Shown piece by piece: positions 58,233 through 64,000 of a DNA stretch of 64,000 bases. Numbering within the stretch: the first letter of the stretch is position 1; every line of letters begins with the position of its first letter. Under the pieces are notes generated by a model. It did no database searches, was not told the DNA's origin, and was given only the letters and a program-made list of their open reading frames with translations. The position numbers and the translations under genes are program-made. The stretch spans positions 117,535-181,534 of the forward strand of contig JABCZD010000009.1 of NCBI GenBank assembly GCA_013289855.1, in the 5' to 3' direction. The DNA comes from Acidobacteriota bacterium. GTDB taxonomy: Bacteria; Acidobacteriota; Terriglobia; Acidiferrales; UBA7541.

Positions 58233-60497
58233 TCAAAACGTAAACTTCACGATGCCGAATAGCGAAAACAACGTGCGGTCCGAATAAATATTGGTGAATC
58301 CCTGGCCCGGCTGCAGCATGGAAGCTCCGCCGGTTAAAACGATGTTCTCGCTCAGCGGCGGCCGGTACTCCAGGCCCACGCCAAAATCTTCGCCGATGGA
58401 ATGGTGGATATTCCCCTGAAACAAAATGTACTGGAGCGGCTGCGTGTCCATAAACGTCAAATAGTTGAAATTCGCAAAGCCTTTCAGCTTCGGCGTGATA
58501 TCAAAATCAATGCCGGCGTTGGCGATAAAAATTCCGGGATTTACGAAGTTCGATTGGCCTTCTTCCTTGCTGGAACGCAGGCTGGGGATCAAGCTGCCGT
58601 CCGAGGTGAGCTGAATCGCCGAACCGGTGAGACGGATAGCTTCGCGGTTCCAGAAGCTGAATAGCCCGCCGGCAAAATTCGGCAAATCGATAATGGAATC
58701 GAAGCCGTGGGCGCGCCCATCCTGCGGATTGCTGTCTCCCGAAGTGTAAAAAGCAGAAACGCGGTAGCGAATCCAATCGTGGTCGTAGGAAAGCTCCGCT
58801 GCCGCCATCTGCGCGTTGATGGTGACTTTGCGACCTGCCAAGGGATTGAAGGTATCCTTACCGAAGGCCTCATAAAAAGCATGCGTGACATTCAGCCGGC
58901 CGATGTGCCCACTGCCCAGCCAGCCAAAATAACCGACGCTGAGACTATGCAGCACGGCCCCAACGCCTTGGGTAATTACCTGGCCCACAGGCTCGGGACG
59001 CACGAGAAATCCGTTGTCATCGTAATGTAAGCCGCCATCATCTTTATTCCAGATCCCGACAAACTCCGCGGTGTAACCGGGAAAGAAAAAATCCTGCAGA
59101 TAGATGTTGCCCAGCGTCACCTGCTGGTTGCGCAAGTGCGCGGTGTTCAATCCGCTGTTGGTATTTTTTTCGAGAAAATTGAAATAGGCGGCGTTGTATT
59201 CGATGCGATCGGAATGTAAATCGCCGAAGATCCGCAGTCCGGGCTGCTCATCCACGAAGACAAACCCGCGGAAATCGGCGTTGAATTGCTGAATTCCGGC
59301 GCGCGCCGAAACGAAATCATAGTTCGGTCCCAAATCGTGCAGCTTCACTTCGAGGAAAGCTTCCTGCACGCCCAAGTGGTTGTCGAAGCGGTTGGTGCCA
59401 TCGCGGACGCTGGGGCCCACGATGCCGAGTTCGCGCACATCCAAGTCGTTCAAACTAAATTCCGGAGTAATGCGGATGCGCCAATCGATGGGCTTGAAGG
59501 ACGCATCGCCATGAAACAGATCGAACGAAATCCGGATGGTCTGGTCGACGAAGGCCTGCTCGCCTTGTCCGAAGAATGTGGAGCTGCCCGGCCGCGCGGT
59601 GCTGACGTTGCTTGGAGAGGGCACCCGGCGGCCATCAAAAAAGGTTTCCGAGGTAGCGGTGACGTTCAGGAAAACCTGCTGGCCGAGTAGTTCAGGCCAG
59701 ATCGGTTCATCGCCCTTGAAGCGATTGCGATTGAAAGGATCGTACCAGTGCGGCTTGGTATAAGCGTATTCGCCCTTTTGCGGATACCGGCGGTAGTCCG
59801 GCTGATCCAGAGCCCAGCGATCGGGGAGCGCATTGTAGACGTCGGCTACGGGTGGCAGAGTGTCGGGAGAAAGATTTTCAATGTAACCAGGATCGGCATC
59901 GAGGCGATGGCGGAATTCACGGTAAGAACCATAGGAAGCCGGGGCTTCGGCGGAAAGCGCCGGGCCTAAATCGGGCTGACGCGGCAGACGAGAGCGCGCT
60001 TCAGCAGCGGCCACGGTCACCAGAGAAATCTCCAGGCTCAATACTTCGTTGGCGTTCAGCGTTACATCGGCACGGACAAAGGTGGAGTAATCCGGAGCCT
60101 CCACGCGCAACTCATAGTGGCCGGCGGGCAGCGGGAAAATACGAAAAACGCCTTCGCCGGATGCGGTTCCCGTGAAAGTGCGACCGGACTGCAAATCGCG
60201 CAGGGTGAGGCGGGCTCCCGGCACGGGAATCGTTATATTGGAAAAACCCGCGTCGCGCACAATGCCATCGAGCGCGGTAGTCGTCAACGCCTGCTGGCGC
60301 GGAATGCGCACGGGAGCGGCGGCCTGACGCGACTCCTGCGTGATGGTGCCGCCTGATTGCGTGGTTTGAGTTTGCGATGCAGGCGAGTTGCCCTGATTTT
60401 GTGGTAGCGCGCCAGCGAGAAGCGACACGGGCCATGCCGTTAGACAGCACAGCACGCCAAGCAAGCGTCGAATTCGCCGCGGGGAAATACGAATCAT
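58233..60497 (-). CDS. Outer-membrane beta-barrel protein with carboxypeptidase-regulatory N-domain
   Basis: A 754-residue protein with a signal peptide (about 10-30), a Thr/Gln-rich linker, and a carboxypeptidase-regulatory-like Ig domain (about 75-165; VPGARLTLRDLQSGRTFTGTASGEG). A long region follows that alternates polar and aromatic residues and ends in Phe (FGIVKFTF), the usual signal for barrel insertion. There is no TonB plug. It is the first gene of an operon with the multihaem protein. Similar gene pairs serve as porin-cytochrome conduits, but the barrel could equally be a surface receptor; its strand count has not been modelled. Confidence 0.82.
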   Translation of the reverse strand: MIRISPRRIRRLLGVLCCLTAWPVSLLAGALPQNQGNSPASQTQTTQSGGTITQESRQAAAPVRIPRQQALTTTALDGIVRDAGFSNITIPVPGARLTLRDLQSGRTFTGTASGEGVFRIFPLPAGHYELRVEAPDYSTFVRADVTLNANEVLSLEISLVTVAAAEARSRLPRQPDLGPALSAEAPASYGSYREFRHRLDADPGYIENLSPDTLPPVADVYNALPDRWALDQPDYRRYPQKGEYAYTKPHWYDPFNRNRFKGDEPIWPELLGQQVFLNVTATSETFFDGRRVPSPSNVSTARPGSSTFFGQGEQAFVDQTIRISFDLFHGDASFKPIDWRIRITPEFSLNDLDVRELGIVGPSVRDGTNRFDNHLGVQEAFLEVKLHDLGPNYDFVSARAGIQQFNADFRGFVFVDEQPGLRIFGDLHSDRIEYNAAYFNFLEKNTNSGLNTAHLRNQQVTLGNIYLQDFFFPGYTAEFVGIWNKDDGGLHYDDNGFLVRPEPVGQVITQGVGAVLHSLSVGYFGWLGSGHIGRLNVTHAFYEAFGKDTFNPLAGRKVTINAQMAAAELSYDHDWIRYRVSAFYTSGDSNPQDGRAHGFDSIIDLPNFAGGLFSFWNREAIRLTGSAIQLTSDGSLIPSLRSSKEEGQSNFVNPGIFIANAGIDFDITPKLKGFANFNYLTFMDTQPLQYILFQGNIHHSIGEDFGVGLEYRPPLSENIVLTGGASMLQPGQGFTNIYSDRTLFSLFGIVKFTF

Positions 60498-60710
60498 GGG
60501 CCAGACCAGTGAACAACTATGCGAAACTTTGCATCCGAACGACCACAGAGCGCCCGGGAATCGCTACTACATAACAATATTAGGCACCCCGGAGCAACAG
60601 TTTTCGGCGGGCATCTGGGGTACCGGTCATCTGCCGTGCGGGGCTCGCCGCCGCCGCCGCACAAAAACCATTGAGGCGGGGCGCTTTTCTGTGATAACAA
60701 GTGGCCTATT

Positions 60711-62408
60711 GTGTCCCACGTGAAGTCCCATTCCCCGCGGAAACCGCTGGCTTTCCGTCAGACTCGCGGCCAGCGACAGCAGCTGCTGTTTTTCGGCGTA
60801 GCCCTCGCTCTGGGCGTTGCCGCACTTCTGGCATTCTTGGTGACAGGCTGCGGTGGCGGCAGCAGCAGCGGCGCGCCAGTGGGACCCGATCCGCCGCCGA
60901 CAGCGGCGCAGCCCGCGCCGCCGATCCAAGCGTCGGAAGTGCAGAACATTGTGACGGCGGCGGTAAATTCCGTGAATGTGGATATGGTCGTTGCGGTGGT
61001 AGACCGCGCCGGGATCGTGCTGGGAGTATTCCGCACGCAGAATGCGCCAACTGTGACGATCGGGAATTACGGCCAGATGGTTAACGCCAATGATGTCGCC
61101 GTTGCCCTTGCGCGGACCGGAGCTTTTTTCAGCAACGATCAGGCGCCGCTTTCTTCGCGCACGGTGCGTTATCTGAGCGGCATTCACTTGCCGCCCGGTG
61201 TCACGAATCAGCCGAACGCCGATTTATACGGCATTGAAAACACCAATCGCGGATGCACCTTGGTGCCTACCGTGGCTTACGAAACGCTGCTGCCGCCTGC
61301 AACGGCGCTCACCGGAGGGCCGGGAGCGGGCGTTTTGACCGGTAAAGCCGATACCCTCGACAGTAATCCGAACGCCGTGAATCCCGGCGGCGTGCCTATT
61401 TTCGACCAGCCTGGGGGTGCGGGAACCTTCTCCACGAATCTCGGCGGCATAGGTGTGGTCACTACTTCCAGCAATTTGAATGTGGCGGAATATGTCGCGC
61501 TCGTGGGCTCGGGGGCCGCGCGCGCGAATGCGCCGGAAACCTTCGGATTGAAGTCCGTGCCGCCCCCGGGCGCGGTTTTCATCGGGGGTATCCAGCTACC
61601 ATTTGTCCTTCAGACCGCGTTGCCTAGCGGGTTTACGGCCGGACCGGTAGCGGGAACAGGCGCGTACGTGCCCGGATTTTCACCCAAAAGCAGCACGGGG
61701 CAGCCGCCTGACGGCGACCTGATCACGCCGACGAACGGTCCCCTTGGTGGCCTTACCGCGGCGCAAGTAACCACAATTCTTGACCAAGCCGAGGCGACCG
61801 CGAACATGACACGCGCCGCCATCCGCCTGCCGCTCGGGTCGACCGCCAGGATGGTGATTGCCGTGGCGGACCTGGACGGCACGTTCATCGGGCTGCGGCG
61901 TATGCCCGATGCCACGATCTTCAGCGTGGATGTTGCGGCGTCCAAAGCGCGCAACATGACTTATTTCAATAGTCCCACTGTGGCCCCTACGGACCTGCCC
62001 GGCGTGCCGCTAGGGACCGCGGTGACCAACCGCACCATCAGCTTTGGCGCGATGCCGCTGTATCCGCCGGGCATCGGCGGGAATCCGCCGCCGGACAATC
62101 CGGGCCCATTTTTCAATTTATTTCTGCAGGATACCGCCAACCCTTGCACGCAGGGCTCGCAGGCGGGTCCGCCGAACGTGAACAAGAGCGGCATCGTATT
62201 TTTCCCGGGGAGCACCGGACTGTTCATTAATGGCAAGCTCGTCGGCGGACTGGGCGTCAGCGGCGACGGTGTGGATCAAGACGATTTTGTGACGAATGGC
62301 GGCTCTCAGGGATTTCTGCCGCCGGCCGCGATTCGCGCCGACCAGATTTTCGACCAAGGCGTGCGCCTGCCGTATTTTAAGTTTCCCCGCGACCCGACCA
62401 ACCTGTAG
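60711..62408 (+). CDS. Lipoprotein with two GlcG/HbpS haem-binding-like domains
   Basis: 565 residues from a GTG at 60711; another GTG three codons later is possible and ribosome sites are weak. A membrane segment ends in lipobox VTGC, followed by a Gly/Ser/Pro-rich linker. The first GlcG/HbpS-like unit begins EVQNIVTAAVNSVNVDMVVAVVDRAG, the second AAQVTTILDQAEATANMTRAAIRL and continues MVIAVADLDGTFIGLRRMPDATIFSVDVAASKA. This family includes the haem-binding sensor HbpS and GlcG. The gene is divergent from the barrel-cytochrome operon with 213 bases between starts, so haem-related cooperation is plausible. Confidence 0.85.
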   Translation: MSHVKSHSPRKPLAFRQTRGQRQQLLFFGVALALGVAALLAFLVTGCGGGSSSGAPVGPDPPPTAAQPAPPIQASEVQNIVTAAVNSVNVDMVVAVVDRAGIVLGVFRTQNAPTVTIGNYGQMVNANDVAVALARTGAFFSNDQAPLSSRTVRYLSGIHLPPGVTNQPNADLYGIENTNRGCTLVPTVAYETLLPPATALTGGPGAGVLTGKADTLDSNPNAVNPGGVPIFDQPGGAGTFSTNLGGIGVVTTSSNLNVAEYVALVGSGAARANAPETFGLKSVPPPGAVFIGGIQLPFVLQTALPSGFTAGPVAGTGAYVPGFSPKSSTGQPPDGDLITPTNGPLGGLTAAQVTTILDQAEATANMTRAAIRLPLGSTARMVIAVADLDGTFIGLRRMPDATIFSVDVAASKARNMTYFNSPTVAPTDLPGVPLGTAVTNRTISFGAMPLYPPGIGGNPPPDNPGPFFNLFLQDTANPCTQGSQAGPPNVNKSGIVFFPGSTGLFINGKLVGGLGVSGDGVDQDDFVTNGGSQGFLPPAAIRADQIFDQGVRLPYFKFPRDPTNL

Positions 62409-62475
62409 TGGGCAATCCGTAACGAAACGTCGTTACTGATTTGGTCGCTGTTTTGTTGCGATTTCACGCCGACAA

Positions 62476-63363
62476 TTATTTTGCGCCGCCGTTACCACTC
62501 GAAGGATCCGCGGAGTTGGCGCTGTTCAAATCCAGAAACCAGGCATGCGTCACATCGCCGGGCGCGTAGCAATTGCCGTCGCGGGCGTAGGTGGCCGCAC
62601 ATTTCGCGGTGAATTGTTTCCTGCGCGGCGATTGCGCGAATTGCCACACGACCGCATAAGGCGTTCCGCTAGCCGACGGAAGCGGAGCGCTGAGTTTTGT
62701 GACGCAGCCCGGCGCGGGGGGACAAAAATCGTTGTACACCCAATAGGAAAACTCTCTGGGGGCTTCGTTGCTGCGAATATCATCGGCGGTGGTGATGGTC
62801 ACGCCCGGGCCTTCGTGCGTCGGCATTCCTGAGCAATACACTCCGGGGCGGAAACCGGCCGCGAGCAAAGTGTCTGCCCACGCGCGCAGATAGGCGTGGT
62901 AGGCGGGAGAGAGTCGCCCGCCTTCTTCGATATCGAGAAATACGATGGTACCTTGAGGAAATCCTTCGCGCTTGGCGTTCGCTGCGCCGTCGCGAGCGTC
63001 ATTCGTGCCTTTGGTTGCGGCCTCCGCTGCGGTCTTCAGTTCACGCTCTTCGCGCCCGCGATAGAGCACCAGAAATCCAAAACCTTGTTCGCGCAGCAGC
63101 GCGCGCTTGCCAACCCAGGTATTCGAGGTCTCTCCCGGCGGCGGACTAATCCAGAAGCCCGCGAACGAAAAAGTTTTGCGCAGAATCGGCAAGGCGGCAT
63201 CGCCAGGAAAAATGTTGCGATCGAATCCAAGATAGTTCTCGCTATGCGCAGAGCCAGCCGCGGGACTGCCCTGCGGCGCCGGCGCACCGCTTGCTTTAAG
63301 CGAAATCACGATTGCCAGCATTTGCACGAGCAGCAGACTCAGCACCAGTCGCAAGGAGTTCAT
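62476..63363 (-). CDS. DUF1906 (Rv2525c-like) glycoside-hydrolase-like protein, exported
   Basis: A 295-residue protein with a signal peptide (about 1-26). The DUF1906 domain starts at YLGFDRN and has the TIM-barrel landmarks FAGFWISPPP, GFGFLVLYRGR, GTIVFLDIEEGG, GFRPGVYCSG and VVWQFAQSP. The family is thought to act on, or bind, cell-wall glycans; catalytic activity is unproven. It lies 30 bases downstream of a tautomerase gene in the same orientation, so they may be co-transcribed. Confidence 0.87.
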   Translation of the reverse strand: MNSLRLVLSLLLVQMLAIVISLKASGAPAPQGSPAAGSAHSENYLGFDRNIFPGDAALPILRKTFSFAGFWISPPPGETSNTWVGKRALLREQGFGFLVLYRGREERELKTAAEAATKGTNDARDGAANAKREGFPQGTIVFLDIEEGGRLSPAYHAYLRAWADTLLAAGFRPGVYCSGMPTHEGPGVTITTADDIRSNEAPREFSYWVYNDFCPPAPGCVTKLSAPLPSASGTPYAVVWQFAQSPRRKQFTAKCAATYARDGNCYAPGDVTHAWFLDLNSANSADPSSGNGGAK

Positions 63364-63393
63364 AGGGGTTTTGCATCCGCAACTCGAAGCACG

Positions 63394-63780
63394 CTACTGA
63401 TCCATATATTGCGCTTCACCGTTGCCGAAAGACCAGTTTTCCCACACTACTTCCACCAGATTGACCAGCAAATCCGCCGGCTTCAGCCCCGGCGATTCTT
63501 GCAAAATTTCCGCCATGCGTTTGTAGAGTTTGCGCTTCTGCATCGGCTTGCGCCCCGAACTCAGCGTGATTTGCACGAACACCACGCGATCGCTGCGCTG
63601 CACGCCGAGATACTGCGGATCATTGACCAAACCGCCCGGCGCATGTTCGGTGATGACCTGAAATTTATCGTCCGGAGGAACCGCTAGCGCTTCCACCATG
63701 GCCCGGTGCACGCCATCTCCGAGGGCCTTACGATATTCCGGTGTCGTGCCTTGCAGCAACGAAATGCGTACCAGCGGCAT
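63394..63780 (-). CDS. Tautomerase-superfamily protein
   Basis: A 128-residue protein starting MPLVRISLLQG, so that Pro2 becomes the N-terminal catalytic proline after removal of Met. The beta-alpha-beta pattern (YRKALGDGVHRAMVEALAVP, DRVVFVQITLSSGR, KRKLYKRMAEILQE) fits the tautomerase fold in its longer form. Members catalyse keto-enol tautomerisation or dehalogenation of small acids; the substrate is unknown. The DUF1906 gene follows on the same strand. Confidence 0.9.
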   Translation of the reverse strand: MPLVRISLLQGTTPEYRKALGDGVHRAMVEALAVPPDDKFQVITEHAPGGLVNDPQYLGVQRSDRVVFVQITLSSGRKPMQKRKLYKRMAEILQESPGLKPADLLVNLVEVVWENWSFGNGEAQYMDQ

Positions 63781-64000
63781 GGGCTTCTCCTAAGCAATCT
63801 CTTTGGTTTGGATGCCGCATCGCCGCTCCACGGCACGAAGCGAAGGGGCTTCGTCGAAACGCGGACAAAGTCTTCGTAGGGGCACGGCATGCCGCAGGCT
63901 TGTCCAAATTAGGTTCTGAAACGAGGGCGGAAAGACCTGTTACCTTGAGTTGGGTTCCGTGACAAGAACCAACTTTAAGGACAGGAGCTTCCGCCTTGAA
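63781..64000. other. Right-edge non-coding sequence with a REP-like head
   Basis: GTAG (63876-63879) precedes GGGCACGGCATGCCG, whose core CGGCATGCCG (63885-63894) is a perfect palindrome, matching the GTAG-type elements elsewhere although its outer stem is incomplete. The last 80 bases contain purine-rich stretches (GGACAGGAG) that could precede a gene beyond the window. No coding frame can be supported here. Confidence 0.4.

Overview
The window looks like a chromosomal stretch of an acidobacterium (Acidobacteriota). I infer this from gene content: a TonB-type receptor with a carboxypeptidase-regulatory N-terminus, a CRTAC/ASPIC-UnbV protein beside a TPR protein, PEGA-domain Ser/Thr kinases, c-type multihaem proteins, and many GTAG-type palindromic intergenic repeats. 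Base composition is GC-rich and codon use is mostly uniform. The exception is the defence and toxin-antitoxin segment near 46-51 kb and a small-gene patch near 29-30.6 kb, which look lower in GC and probably arrived later. No species-level call is possible from sequence alone.

Layout. 0-10.2 kb is a carbohydrate-oriented block: a TonB-family receptor cut by the left edge, a divergent LacI-type regulator, a seven-haem cytochrome, a ROK sugar kinase with a FucP/GluP-type sugar permease in one operon, and a large secreted glycoside hydrolase. 10.2-14.3 kb holds a Tat-exported CRTAC protein and a divergent TPR protein. 14.4-15.4 kb holds tRNA-Arg(CCU) and a type IV pilin with a sigma-54 promoter and a strong terminator. 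15.4-31.6 kb is mixed housekeeping: a flavin disulphide reductase, a PEGA kinase, a HEAT-PilZ protein, L-2-haloacid dehalogenase, a DUF1254 lipoprotein, a CPBP protease, RmuC and several unknown small genes. 31.9-35.9 kb is a signalling operon (PP2C phosphatase, FHA protein, CHASE2-adenylate cyclase). 36.4-42.5 kb is a complete tripartite RND efflux operon behind a textbook sigma-54 promoter. 42.7-46.0 kb holds small basic or membrane proteins, a phosphofructokinase with pyrophosphate-type signature residues, and a DJ-1/PfpI protein.

46.6-51.4 kb is a defence island. It contains a HigBA module whose toxin is broken by two one-base deletions, a SIR2-HerA antiphage pair followed by a small KTSC-domain gene, and a Doc/AbrB toxin-antitoxin pair in which repeat DNA separates antitoxin from toxin. 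51.7-53.9 kb has an acetamidase/formamidase and a HAD phosphatase. 54.3-62.4 kb is the most intriguing metabolic locus: a ten-haem-motif cytochrome fused to an LVIVD beta-propeller, co-transcribed with an outer-membrane beta-barrel, and facing a divergent lipoprotein with two GlcG/HbpS haem-binding-like domains. Together they could form a porin-cytochrome electron conduit. The window ends with a DUF1906 secreted hydrolase-like protein and a tautomerase.

Throughout the window there are dispersed hairpins preceded by GTAG (or followed by CTAC on the other strand). This is the hallmark of REP elements mobilised by RAYT transposases. Their stems differ in sequence from copy to copy.
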